From Symsagittifera roscoffensis (Eukaryota > Xenacoelomorpha > Acoela > Convolutidae): a stretch of 64,000 nt of DNA. Position numbers and translations under genes: made by a program. Within the stretch, counting starts at the first letter, position 1, and each line of letters opens with the position of its first letter. Shown in pieces: positions 10,615-20,020 of this stretch. The DNA lies in contig NC_087063.1 in the NCBI RefSeq assembly GCF_963678635.1, forward strand, positions 57,978,759 to 58,042,758, read 5' to 3'. A model generated the notes under the pieces. The model was not told where the DNA came from. It saw nothing but the letters and a program-made list of their open reading frames with translations, and searched no databases.

Positions 10615-10629
10615 TGGCGCTCCTGGGTG
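10615..10629 (+). promoter_or_regulatory. Candidate primer binding site, tRNA-Asn-like
   Basis: TGGCGCTCCTGGGTG lies 11 nt after the 5' LTR end. It starts with TGG, complementary to tRNA CCA. It matches the complement of a typical animal tRNA-Asn 3' end (TGGCGTCCCTGGGTG) at 13 of 15 positions. Element A has TGGCGCTCCTGGATG at the equivalent place (43933-43947). Confidence 0.5.
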
Positions 10630-12176
10630 TTTTTACGACATCAAGACTATGGGATCGAACCCATTTGACGCAGTTCCGGGCTACATGCCCATGCTAGAGT
10701 ACAAGTGGAAGGGTTCAACGGAAACGCGTCCACCTTCCGGTTGTACCGTGATAGCGTTTAAAGAAAACTTGAGAAAACTTCCTGGTACGCTCTCCGAACG
10801 AGGCCTAGCTAAACGAGTAAGGGGGGTAACTAGGTGGACAAAAAAACCAGCAAAAAGACAAAAAGCGAAACAAAAACCGAAAAACAAAAAATGACAGTGA
10901 TTTTGACACCAGATTAGCTGGATCAAACCTTTATATTAATTATATAGTATACCCATACTGTTTTCACAAGACCGATCGTTTCGATCATTTCAGCAATTTA
11001 AAAAAGGTGCCCGAGTGTGGGGCGTTGTCAAGGGTTTTCAGATAGCTTGCAACTTAGCTGGACCACTAGGAGACTTGACTGGAAAAGGTGACCAGCCAAG
11101 TAGGAAAGTGGTTCACAAAAAGGGAACCCGATAAGTGCTGGGCACGACAAGGGGACATCCAGCACCGACGGGACCGAACAGAGAAGGCACACAGGGGTTT
11201 TCTGTTTCGTCAATCGACGGACCACTGGGAGACTGGACAGGAAAAGGTGACCAGCCAAGTGGGAAAGTGATGCTGGTGAGAGGTGCTGGACAAGCCAAGG
11301 AGACAGGCAGCACGGAACCAGAACAACCAGAGGGGGACACACAGAGGTGTTCTGGTTGGTCAATCGGGTATCGTTAGAATCCACCTTACATTATAGGAGA
11401 TAAGTGCAAAATTGGATAAGCGGAACCCGACTGTTTTGAGGAACGTTTTTACTTGAGCAGAGCTTGGAAACAGGCTCTCCGTTTTTCTCTCAAGAGGTTA
11501 AGCACCCAGCGTTTAAGGTACTTTTCGGCTTAAGAGGGGGGCTAAATAGGGGGAGGTTAGAAGAGGTGCTGGTTAGGTTAGAGGTTGGCAGCTGCAAATT
11601 GTAAAAAGGGGGGACACGTTATAGTAACTATCAATCGATATCGTCGATTTATATACATTATAATCTTACACGCGTGAATTACAGAGAGAATATCCAAATT
11701 TGAGATCGAATTAAGGTAGGTACCCTGGTCGGATCGGGTGGAGGGAACAGAAATAGACATTTTTTGTAACCCGGAAGGAAAATACCCCATAAGAACGTTA
11801 GTAGGGGGGAGGAAAACGCGCAACAATCAGGTACCAGACATTTTTTACGAAAGGACGAGATTGGTCACCTTTGAATTTAAGGTGGGTTGATCTTTCTGCT
11901 TTTTACAATTTTTTCTTGTTTGAGTTTTTACGTTTTCGGTACTAATTTTATCGGTTTTGAACGAACAGGTGATCGCAACACAACGGCGAACAAGTTGGAC
12001 TTCAACTTGCATCAAATTAATAAGGGGAGATAAATACAGGGGGTTAGCGTTTGAAACTTTTGGCCTGTAAGGTTGGGTTTTGGGGAAATTTTTATACTAG
12101 AGCTCAAAAAGTGGTACCAGGAAAAATGACTCAAGAGTTCCAACAACGAAGAAAAAGAAATCAGTTTGTCCCAACA
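10630..12176 (+). other. 5' leader of + element, noncoding
   Basis: This leader is conserved with the minus-strand leaders of A (43930-42450) and, in part, B (55718-54905). Shared blocks include GGTTCGATCCC-type sequence in antisense at 10650-10664, the GAGCAGAGCTTGG...CTCAAGAGG block at 11455-11495, and the block near 11750-11815. Short frames here are not conserved between copies. No protein is supported. Confidence 0.6.
11059..11370 (+). repeat. Leader tandem duplication, about 160 bp x 2
   Basis: GACCACTAGGAGACTTGACT at 11059 recurs as GACCACTGGGAGACTGGACA at 11219, each followed by GGAAAAGGTGACCAGCCAAG and a GGAAAGTG and GTGCTGG series, and each ending near GTCAATCG. Element A has a single equivalent (43320-43500). 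Confidence 0.75.
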
Positions 12177-12970
12177 CTAAGACAGAAGGGGTCTTGGGAC
12201 AAAGTGAAGTGTCCCAACACTTGAGTGACGAATTCCTGGGTTAATACCAAGAAGTTTTGGACAGTAAGGGAAAGTCTTGGGACAGAACCAAAAAGTCATG
12301 GGACAGTACCAAGAAGTCTTGGGACAGTGCGGAAAAGTCTTGGACAGTACCAAGAAGTCTTGGGACAGTACAGAAAAGTCTTGGTACAGTACCAAGGAGT
12401 CTTGGGACAGTACAGAAAAGTCTTGGGACAGTGCCGAAAAGTCTTGGGACAGTGCCGAAAAGTCTTGGGACAGTACCAAGAAGTCTTGGGACAGTACCGA
12501 GAAGTCTTGGGACAGTGCGGAAAAGTCTTGGGACAGTACCAGGAAGTCTTGGGACAGTGCGAAAAAGTCTTGGGACAGCATAAAGAAGTCTTGGGACAGT
12601 ACAGAAAAGTCTTGGGACAGTGCCGAAAAGTCTTAGGACAGTACCAAGAAGTATTGGGACAGTACAGAGAAATGTCTTGGGACAGTGCCGAAAAGTCTTG
12701 GGACAGTACCAAGAATTCTTGGGACAGTACAGAAAAGTCTTGGGACAGTGCCGAAAAGTCTTGGGACAGTATCAAGAAGTCTTGGGACAGTACAGAGTAG
12801 TCTTGTGACACTACCGAAAAGTCTTGGGACAGTACGGAGAAGTCTTGGGACAGTGCGGGAAAGTCTTGGGACAGTACTGAGAGGTATTGGGACATGCGAA
12901 GTGTCCCGACATCAGAGTGAAAAGGGTCTTGGGACAGTGCGAGGTAGCCCAATACTTGAGTGATAGGTCT
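12177..12970 (+). repeat. 21-bp minisatellite in leader (+ element)
   Basis: About 30 head-to-tail monomers of the form GTCTTGGGACAGTACCGAAAA between roughly 12257 and 12890, with variants at the -TACCAAG-, -GCGGAA- and -GCCGAA- positions. There are no spacers, so it is not CRISPR. The monomer is seven codons, so frames stay open on both strands (for example Ser-Gln-Asp-Phe repeats on the minus strand). I regard these frames as by-products of the period. Degenerate flanks carry GTCCCAACACTTGAGTG, the motif of the A/B arrays. Confidence 0.9.
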
Positions 12971-15640
12971 TGGGACGGTGTGAAATATCCAAATACTTAA
13001 GTAAAGAGCACAAGGGACCGGTCAGAACGATTAGATCAAGAAAAATCAGCTCTAATAAGATCAAGAATTGAAAGATTTTAACTTAAGAAAAGTAGGAAGA
13101 CTTTTAGCATTTTTATCCTTAGAATATAATTTTGTAAATATTAATATTGTAGATAGAAAAAATTGTAAATAAAGATCATGAGACGAATTAGGGTACCGAT
13201 AGCAGCAAGAAGAGCTCTAGATTCAAAGACAAATCAAAACTCTTCGCAACGGAAAGCAGAGCCGTCGGTCCAAAAAGTAATGAGAAAGAACTTTTCAGTG
13301 AGCATGGTCAATACAGGAAGCGCGAGAACAAAACAAAAGTAAGCGCTGAAGAGGGACGAACAGTACCTGCTACAGAAATTGATCTTGGGACACCAGATCA
13401 GTGCGTTGTTAAGGTGGAAATGAAAACAACGGAGTCAACACCGATGCCGAATGTGGATGAACAAGAAAATAAGACGATAGAGTTCTCGCCGTTTGACAAT
13501 GTAGACGATACAACGAGCAACAGGCCGGAAACGATAAAAGATGACTCTCAAGCGAAAATAACGTCGTTCACAGAGAGATTGCAATGATGGTCAGAATGAA
13601 ACCAAGAGAGAAGGAGGAAATAGCACCAACGACCGAGAAATGCAAGACATTTGGAACGGTTTCTGCAATTGCAACAGAGGACAATCGAGAAGATGATCAG
13701 GTCGAATAGCAACAGAGGACAATCGAGACGATGTTCAGGTCGAAAAGTCTTGGGACAGTACGGAGAAGTCTTGGGACAGTGCGGGAAAGTCTTGGGACAA
13801 TACTGAAGTGTCTTGGGACAGGACGGTAAAGTCTTGGGACGGTACCAAGAGGTCTTGGGACGTGCGAAGTGTCCCGACATCAGAGTGAAAAGGGTCTTGG
13901 GACAGTGCGAGGTAGCCCAATACTTGAGTGATAGGTCTTGGGACGGTGTGAAATATCCAAATACTTAAGTAAAGAGCACAAGGGACCGGTCAGAACGATT
14001 AGATCAAGAAATATCAGCTCTAATCAGATCACGAATTGAAAGAGTTTAACTTAAGAAAATTAGGAATACTTTTAGCATTTTTATCCTTAGAATAGAATTT
14101 TGTAAATATTATTATTGTAGATAGAAAAAATTGTAAATAAAGACCATGATTCGAATTAGGGTACCGAAAGCAGCAAGAGGAGTTCTAGATTCAAAGACAA
14201 ATCATAACTCTTCGCAACGGAAAGCAATGCCGTTGGTCCAAAAAGTAATGAGAACGAATTTTTCAGTGAGCATGGTCAATACAAGAAGCGCAAAGAGAAC
14301 AAAACAAAAGCAAGCGCTGAAGAGGGACGAACAGTACCTGCTACAGACATCGATCTTGGGACACCAGATCAGTGCGTTGTTAAGGTGGAAATGAAAACAA
14401 CGGAGTCAACACCGATGCCGAATGTGGATGAACAAGAAAATAAGACGATAGAGTTCTCGCCGTTTGACAATGTAGACGATACAACGAGCAACAGGCCGGA
14501 AACGATAAAAGATGACTCTCAAGCGAAAATAACGTCGTTCACAGAGAGATTGCAATGATGGTCAGAATGAAACCAAGAGAGAAGGAGGAAATAGCACCAA
14601 CGACCGAGAAATGCAAGACATTTGGAACGGTTTCTGCAATTGCAACAGAGGACAATCGAGAAGATGATCAGGTCGAATAGCAACAGAGGACAATCGAGAC
14701 GATGTTCAGGTCGAAAAGTCTTGGGACAGTACGGAGAAGTCTTGGGACAGTGCGGGAAAGTCTTGGGACAATACTGAAGTGTCTTGGGACAGGACGGTAA
14801 AGTCTTGGGACGGTACCAAGAGGTCTTGGGACGTGCGAAGTGTCCCGACATCAGAGTGAAAAGGGTCTTGGGACAGTGCGAGGTAGCCCAATACTTGAGT
14901 GATAGGTCTTGGGACGGTGTGAAATATCCAAATACTTAAGTAAAGAGCACAAGGGACCGGTCAGAACGATTAGATCAAGAAATATCAGCTCTAATCAGAT
15001 CACAAATTGAAAGAGTTTAACTTAAGAAAATTAGGAATACTTTTAGCATTTTTATCCTTAGAATAGAATTTTGTAAATATTATTATTGTAGATAGAAAAA
15101 ATTGTAAATAAAGACCATGAGTCGAATTAGGGTACCGAAAGCAGCAAGAGGAGTTCTAGATTCAAAGACAAATCATAACTCTTCGCAACGGAAAGCAATG
15201 CCGTTGGTCCAAAAAGTAATGAGAACGAATTTTTCAGTGAGCATGGTCAATACAAGAAGCGCAAAGAGAACAAAACAAAAGCAAGCGCTGAAGAGGGACG
15301 AACAGTACCTGCTACAGAAATCGATCTTGGGACCCCAGATCAGTGCGTTTTTAAGGTGGAAAGGAAAACAACGGAGTCAACAACGATGCCGAATGTGGAT
15401 GAACAAGAAAATAAGACGATAGTGTTCTCGCCGATTGACATTGTAGACGATACAACGAGCAACACGCCGGAAACGATAAAGGATGACTCTCAAGCGAAAA
15501 GAACGTCGTTCACAGAGGGGATTGCAATGATGGTCGGAATGAAACCAATAGAGAAGGAGGAAATAGCACCAACGACCGAGAAAGGCAAGACATTTGGAAC
15601 GGTTTCTGCAATTGCAACAGAGGACAATCGAGAAGATGAT
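12814..15640 (+). repeat. Tandem triplication (~970 bp) of array end, leader and gag start
   Basis: Three units start at about 12814, 13741 and 14712. Each holds the last few 21-bp monomers, the leader with AATTGTAAATAAAGA, and the gag start with a GAATTAGGGTACCGA block (13186, 14155, 15126). Units 2 and 3 are nearly identical at an offset of 971; unit 1 differs more and lacks about two monomers. Units 1 and 2 end inside gag at CAGGTCGAA and join back to array sequence, so only unit 3 continues into gag. The second duplication is therefore recent. Confidence 0.88.
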
Positions 15641-15932
15641 CAGGTCGAACTTGTAGCAACAGCTAGCCACGAGGCAACAGTTGAAAATGAGACAACAGCT
15701 AACCAAGAGAAAACAACTTTTCTTGAACTGGGTGACGCGATAGCGAAGTTGGAATGAATCGATAAAAAACTGAAGTGCAGTGAAGAGGACCGAAAATTGC
15801 TAAAAAAGAAGATCAGATATAATAAGAGCGAGAGCTTGGATCATTGCTTCAATCAGGCGAAGGCAACTGAAGAGAGGCTACAACAAATGTCAGACAAGGT
15901 AGAGGCTACCGACAAAGAGAGAGAGAAAAATA
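15117..15932 (+). pseudogene. gag N-terminal region (+ element)
   Basis: Frame 15117-15422 starts MSRIRVPKAARG and is basic (NTRSAKRTKQKQALKRD). After a frameshift, 15356-15757 continues with an acidic, Thr-rich region (ERKTTESTTMPNVDEQENK, FGTVSAIATEDN). A further shift leads to a coiled-coil segment (IDKKLKCSEEDRK, KATEERLQQMSDKVEATDKERE) up to about 15930. Element A has the same order at 41621-40918. I place the start at 15117 because unit 3 of the triplication is the one joined to the rest of gag. Confidence 0.65.
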
Positions 15933-15942
15933 TCAAAAAGAC

Positions 15943-16932
15943 ATGCAAGATATGAAGCAACGGTATCACACTGTGAACAGTAAGTTGGGGACTCTGGAGA
16001 CGAGAATAGACACAATGAACAGAAACCAGGTTGAGAGTTCATGTGCCATACAGTCCAAACGGGATGCCATCTCGAGAAACTCTACATCACAAGACAAGCT
16101 GGTGACAGATCGGACGCAAGGCAACAGAATCGATTCCGTGGAACCGCAACGGAACAAGCGGGAGTCAACACCGTTACCGTTTCCCCGTGTTACAGCGAGC
16201 ATAGGACCAGGGGGGGCCAAGTTAATTATGAAGAGTGGAACCTCAAATAGGACAAATGGTCCAAACGATTCCACAACGGGCAACAATGTGGGACCTGATG
16301 CCATGACGTGGGCCAGCACATGGGAGATGATGAGTAGGACATTGGAAGCGTTCGCTACAAGGAACACTGACTCGAGTGAAAGAGGAGGTGGCAAATCCAG
16401 GAAAACATTCGAGAAGCCAAAAGAATTTAAGGACGACTCAGATGGATGCATCGACACATGGGTAGAAGTCATGAGACTAAATTTGGAACAAGACAACTTG
16501 AATGACGAGAGACAGGCCTGCACAGCGATACTCAGCAACTTAGAAGGCACGGCGTTAAAATGTGTAGTTGCAAAGAAGGAAGCGGAACGTGATACTGCAG
16601 ACAAAATCTTCGAGATTTTTTTGAACCGATTCGGATCAAGAATGAAGGGTCACCAAGCTATGATGAGATTCGAAAAGAGAAGACAGAGCGATGATGAATC
16701 AATCGATCGGTTCCTGGATGATCTTGAGAGCTTGAGAAGAAGGAGTGATCCTGAAGAGTCAACAAACAGAAGGAACTTCAGCATCGCCTCAAAATTTATT
16801 GAGGGGGTTAAAAGTGTCGACTTGAGAACAATGTTGGCAACGTATTATACACTGTCGAAAGATAATGCACCGATTCCGGATGAGATGAGGCAAAAATCAA
16901 GGGAGTACATGCTGAAGAAACCAAAGAAGTAA
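15943..16932 (+). CDS. gag: Gag, coiled coil and capsid-like domain
   Basis: 329 aa. Residues 1-60 continue a coiled coil (LGTLETRIDTMNRNQVESS). About 60-145 is a Ser/Thr/Asn-rich linker. From KPKEFKDDSDGCIDTWVEVM (about residue 162) to the end is a retrotransposon-gag/capsid-type helical domain, with LNDERQACTAILSNLEGTALKCV, FLNRFGSRMKGHQAMMRFEKRRQ and DDLESLRRRSDPEE. In Ty3/gypsy elements this domain assembles the virus-like particle. Element A has two tandem copies of it. The zinc knuckles follow after a TAA at 16930. The Met used is merely the first in frame; the natural protein started upstream. Confidence 0.82.
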   Translation: MQDMKQRYHTVNSKLGTLETRIDTMNRNQVESSCAIQSKRDAISRNSTSQDKLVTDRTQGNRIDSVEPQRNKRESTPLPFPRVTASIGPGGAKLIMKSGTSNRTNGPNDSTTGNNVGPDAMTWASTWEMMSRTLEAFATRNTDSSERGGGKSRKTFEKPKEFKDDSDGCIDTWVEVMRLNLEQDNLNDERQACTAILSNLEGTALKCVVAKKEAERDTADKIFEIFLNRFGSRMKGHQAMMRFEKRRQSDDESIDRFLDDLESLRRRSDPEESTNRRNFSIASKFIEGVKSVDLRTMLATYYTLSKDNAPIPDEMRQKSREYMLKKPKK

Positions 16933-16959
16933 TCATATCCAGAGAATAGGAACATGCAA

Positions 16960-17253
16960 GGGGGGAGTCAACCACTGGTGTCGTCTCAGTACAAGCCTAG
17001 AGATGATATGGACAAACGCAGGTCATGCGCAAATTGGGGATAAGCGGATCATCAGGTGGCGGATTGCACGACGTACAAGCAAGGCATGAAGAGTCTGGGA
17101 TATGCACCGGATGAGGAAGATATGAGCCAGACGGAAGAACATGAGTTCTACAGCGGCCAGATTATCAAGATAGGTGCGAGATGCTTCTTCTGCAATCAAG
17201 AGGGCCACTTCAGGATGGACTGGCCATTGTTTTGGGAAGCAGTGAAGAACTAA
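16960..17253 (+). pseudogene. gag nucleocapsid zinc knuckles, degraded
   Basis: After a stop at 16930 the sequence reads YKPRDDMDKRRSCANWG*ADHQVADC and, further on, CFFCNQEGHFRMDW. Both are CCHC knuckles with key Cys lost: the second Cys of knuckle 1 is Trp and an in-frame TAA follows, and the last Cys of knuckle 2 is Trp. Element A keeps intact forms (SCANCGSADHHVADC and CFFCNQEGHFRIDC) at 38320-38560. Knuckles of this type bind the element RNA. Confidence 0.75.
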
Positions 17254-17277
17254 AGTCACTCCAAACACAAGCTATCG

Positions 17278-17535
17278 TTGGCGGCGGTACAGAACACGAG
17301 GAACAGGCAAGCCGAGTTTGACAAAAAAAACTCGGAGTTACCGAGTGCGGAACTAGAGACAAAAACGGTGAAGGCTGTAGCGCAAGTCAAGAATGCCATA
17401 GAAGCCGAAAACAGGAACTCTTTAGAAATAAACTATGAGAAAGCAGCGGCGGAGGCCATCAATAAAGTGAAAAAAGACCTAGCAACGAAAGAGATCGAAC
17501 AACGACTAAAACAGGAGATCGAAAGCAGAAGTTAA
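17278..17535 (+). CDS. gag-pol linker, charged helical fragment
   Basis: 85 aa, rich in Lys, Glu, Asn and Ala (AVAQVKNAIEAENRNSLEINYEKAAAEAINKVKKDLATKEIEQ). It sits between nucleocapsid and protease and matches degenerate stretches at 38030-38230 in element A. Predicted helical linker with no known activity. It ends in a TAA 24 nt before the protease frame. Confidence 0.5.
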   Translation: MAAVQNTRNRQAEFDKKNSELPSAELETKTVKAVAQVKNAIEAENRNSLEINYEKAAAEAINKVKKDLATKEIEQRLKQEIESRS

Positions 17536-17561
17536 ACGAGACATTAAGTAGGTCAGTCCCA

Positions 17562-18308
17562 ATGCCAGAAGCGGAAGTGGGAGCGACAAAGAGTGGAAAT
17601 TGCAACACTCTAAAACTGGTGACTGGAAAGCCATTCGGCATAAAGAAGATCGGAGCCAGGATAATGTCGATAATCACTGTGGGCGGCCACGAAGTAACGA
17701 GAAACCTGAGTGAACCAAGCGATCAGACGACAATGCACATTGATGTTTACGCAGTTTACTTAAGTGCAATAAGTCCGCAAACAACTTCTAGAGCCTTGAG
17801 GGCACTACTCACAAGAGGTGGTAGCAAGTTAGTTCGCGTCGAGGATAGGTACAAGAAAGCCTATGGTCCACATGAGGTGATGTTAAATATAGATGGAATA
17901 AACATCTACACGAAGACTATGATAACATGCGACAAAGACCTGGGCAGGGAAGAACTGAAAGTGAGATCGATTGGAAACTGTGCCATGTTGGAAGAGGATG
18001 CAATGCATATCGGTACAGAAGTGGACGTATCGGCTCACGAGCCTGACATTAATGGCAAGAGGACTCAGTTTTGCGGGTTACTTGATACGGGAGCGGTCTT
18101 GAGTGTTATACCAATCGAAACTTGGGAACGAATGGGTTTGGACAAAGAAGACTTGATAGACTCAAGAATACGGCTATCAGCTGCGAACAAAGGGGCGCTG
18201 CGGGTGCTAGGCAGAACACCAATATTAGCCCTAAATCTAGGTGAACGCAACCTGTGGATGAGTTTTCTTGTAGTGGAGAACCTAGACGAGTCTGACCAAT
18301 TATTTTAG
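17562..18308 (+). CDS. Retrotransposon aspartic protease region
   Basis: 248 aa. An N-terminal region (GKPFGIKKIGARIMSIITVGGHEVTRNLSEPSDQ) precedes a retropepsin-like core with GLLDTGAVLSVIPIETW near residue 180 (catalytic Asp in DTG). The second conserved block, ILGRDFI, lies just beyond the frame end, reached by a one-base shift near 18300. Retropepsins work as dimers and cut Gag-Pol. Element B has the longest uninterrupted version (50179-51285), though with DTGD in place of DTGA. Confidence 0.82.
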   Translation: MPEAEVGATKSGNCNTLKLVTGKPFGIKKIGARIMSIITVGGHEVTRNLSEPSDQTTMHIDVYAVYLSAISPQTTSRALRALLTRGGSKLVRVEDRYKKAYGPHEVMLNIDGINIYTKTMITCDKDLGREELKVRSIGNCAMLEEDAMHIGTEVDVSAHEPDINGKRTQFCGLLDTGAVLSVIPIETWERMGLDKEDLIDSRIRLSAANKGALRVLGRTPILALNLGERNLWMSFLVVENLDESDQLF

Positions 18309-18927
18309 GCAGAGACTTCATCAGGAACTTCGACTTAACGATTGATCTAAACAATGCCATGTTCACGATTCGGAATCCGGAAAGGAAGTAAGTAATTAAA
18401 CCGGTAAATTTGATAATGGCGAATGAAAATATTGCACCAGTATTCTTGAGTAGGAGGGTGAGGCTGAAAGCAAACGAAGCGGCAATTGTAAGCTTGCGAA
18501 TGAAAAATTATAAGTGACGACAAGCAAATGCTTGCTAAGTGACGACAAGCAAAAGTGCATAGTCACAAATCCAAATAGTCAAAGCGCTGCTGTTTTAGAA
18601 AGATCCTTCTCCTGGAAGAAACTGGAAAGGAAGAACCTGGAAAGGAAGTACGTAATTAAACCGATAGATTTGATAATGGCAAATGAGAATAGAGCTCCAG
18701 TTTTCTTGAGTAGGAGGGTCAGGTTAAAAGCGAACGAGGCTGCGAGAGTAAATTTCAGAATGAAGACCTATAATGAACTAAGTGAAAACAAACAAGTACG
18801 TATAGTACCGAATCCGATTAGTCAAAGTGCTGCTGTTTTAGGAAGATCATTCTCGATAACCAAGAGCGGTCTCTGCGTCAGTGTCTTGTTGAATACTCTT
18901 GATATACCCATCACAACCCAGAGATGA
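18309..18927 (+). pseudogene. Protease C-terminus and PR-RT connection, internally duplicated
   Basis: Reads ILGRDFIRNFDLTIDLNNAMF, then a block ERK*VIKPVNLIMANENIAPVFLSRRVRLKANEAAI that appears again at about 18633-18760 as ERKYVIKPIDLIMANENRAPV. The second copy continues into SENKQVRIVPNPISQSAAVLGRSFSITKSGLCVSVLLNT. The duplication offset is about 255 bp. Elements A and B have one copy only (36900-37200; 50230-50460). Confidence 0.7.
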
Positions 18928-18951
18928 AGGAAACTGGAATACGCTTTACCT

Positions 18952-19473
18952 GTGAACACTCGATTTGAAATGACTGAAAATGTAAAAGAGAATGAAGTTC
19001 TTGGTTGTCCGAATCATAGGGACAAGATTTGTATCTTGAGACGACTAAAGAAAATAAAAGATTCATCAGGTCTTGTGAAATCACTTAAGCCAGAAACAGA
19101 CGATGGACTTTCGAGCAGTTCGAATTTTCCAGAAAGACCCACACCAAATGAAATTGAAATGGATAAACCGGTTTTACCGGAAATAGAGCACATGAGGGGC
19201 AAGGTAACGGATGAACAGCTCGAAGCCATCAAGGACGTACTAGAGCGGAATGAGGTTGTTTTTTCAAAACATAAGGCAGACATTGGATATTGTAATTTTG
19301 TTGAACATGAAACAGAGCTTGAAGAGTCGGCGCTGCCGCACAGGGAGGGGGCGAGGCGTATGACCCCACAAAAATCGGATGCATGTAGAAAAGAGATAGA
19401 GACCTTACTAGATTATGATATGATAGAACCATCCAAATCACCGTGGGCGACCAAAAAGAAGGCGACCAATTGA
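18952..19473 (+). CDS. Reverse transcriptase N-terminal part (fingers)
   Basis: 173 aa. It contains LPEIEHMRGKVTDEQLEAIKDVL, VVFSKHKADIGYCNFVEHE, REGARRMTPQKSDACRKEIETLLDYDMIEPSKSPWA, the standard lead-in to Ty3/gypsy RT. A short deletion after SPWA removes the block that in element A reads CGVVMAKKTGEQ, and a frameshift ends the frame at 19473. The fold continues in another frame from LRFCCDFRCLN. Confidence 0.78.
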   Translation: MNTRFEMTENVKENEVLGCPNHRDKICILRRLKKIKDSSGLVKSLKPETDDGLSSSSNFPERPTPNEIEMDKPVLPEIEHMRGKVTDEQLEAIKDVLERNEVVFSKHKADIGYCNFVEHETELEESALPHREGARRMTPQKSDACRKEIETLLDYDMIEPSKSPWATKKKATN

Positions 19474-19999
19474 GGTTTTGTTGTGACTTTCGATGCCTGA
19501 ACTCCGTCACGGTGAAGGATGCCTATCCCATACCTAGGATTGATGAGAGCCTCTCAAAGATAGGGGACGCAAAATTTCTTACGACTCTTGATTTAGGATC
19601 AGCTTTTGGCAGATTCCCTTGAGGAAGCAAGACAGGGATAAAACAGGGTTTGCTTGCGAGCTGGGGCTGTTTCAATGGAAGAGGATGCCCTTTGGACTTT
19701 GCAACGCGACAGCCACATTCCAATGACTGATGGCACAAGCACTGACAACTGTGACGAAGAAATATGGCAACTTGGTGATGTGTTAGGTAGATGACGTAAT
19801 GATTGCACTAATTACCCTGAGAGGCCACATAGAACGACTAGACGAGGTGTTCGCCTGCATGAAGAGATTGGGACTAAAATGCAAGCCATCAAAGTGCGAA
19901 AAACTCAAGGACTCGATTAAATACCTGGGGAGGATGGTGGACAGACACGGCATCAGACCAGACCCAGATGCAGTAGAAGCAGTTCTGACCTGGAAATAG
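19474..19999 (+). pseudogene. Reverse transcriptase palm with two shared stop codons
   Basis: In shifting frames: LRFCCDFRCLNSVTVKDAYP, PRIDESLSKIGDAKFLTTLDLGSAF (catalytic Asp of LDLGSA), a one-base loss at about 19612, then RKQDRDKTGFACELG, RMPFGLCNATATFQ, stop TGA at 19724-19726, LMAQALTTVTKKYGNLVMC, stop TAG at 19784-19786, VDDVMIALITL, KCKPSKCEKLKDSIKYLG. The TAG sits exactly where the Tyr of YVDD belongs. Elements A and B carry stops at both of the same codons. Confidence 0.82.
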
Positions 20000-20020
20000 C
20001 CAAAAACGGAACATCAACTG

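Noticed and set aside
10630-10730. tRNA gene in the leader
   Set aside because: Only a T-arm-like hairpin with a 6-nt loop is seen. No acceptor, D or anticodon arms can be drawn.
12241-12900. CRISPR-like array of 21-bp repeats
   Set aside because: Monomers are contiguous with no unique spacers, and the context is a eukaryotic retroelement leader. It is a minisatellite.
12296-12952. Long repeat proteins (Ser-Gln-Asp-Phe or Gly-Gln-Tyr type) over the satellites
   Set aside because: The period is a multiple of three, so any stop-free monomer gives open frames in several phases and on both strands. The frames are not conserved between copies. The same holds for 41825-42273 and 52222-54585.
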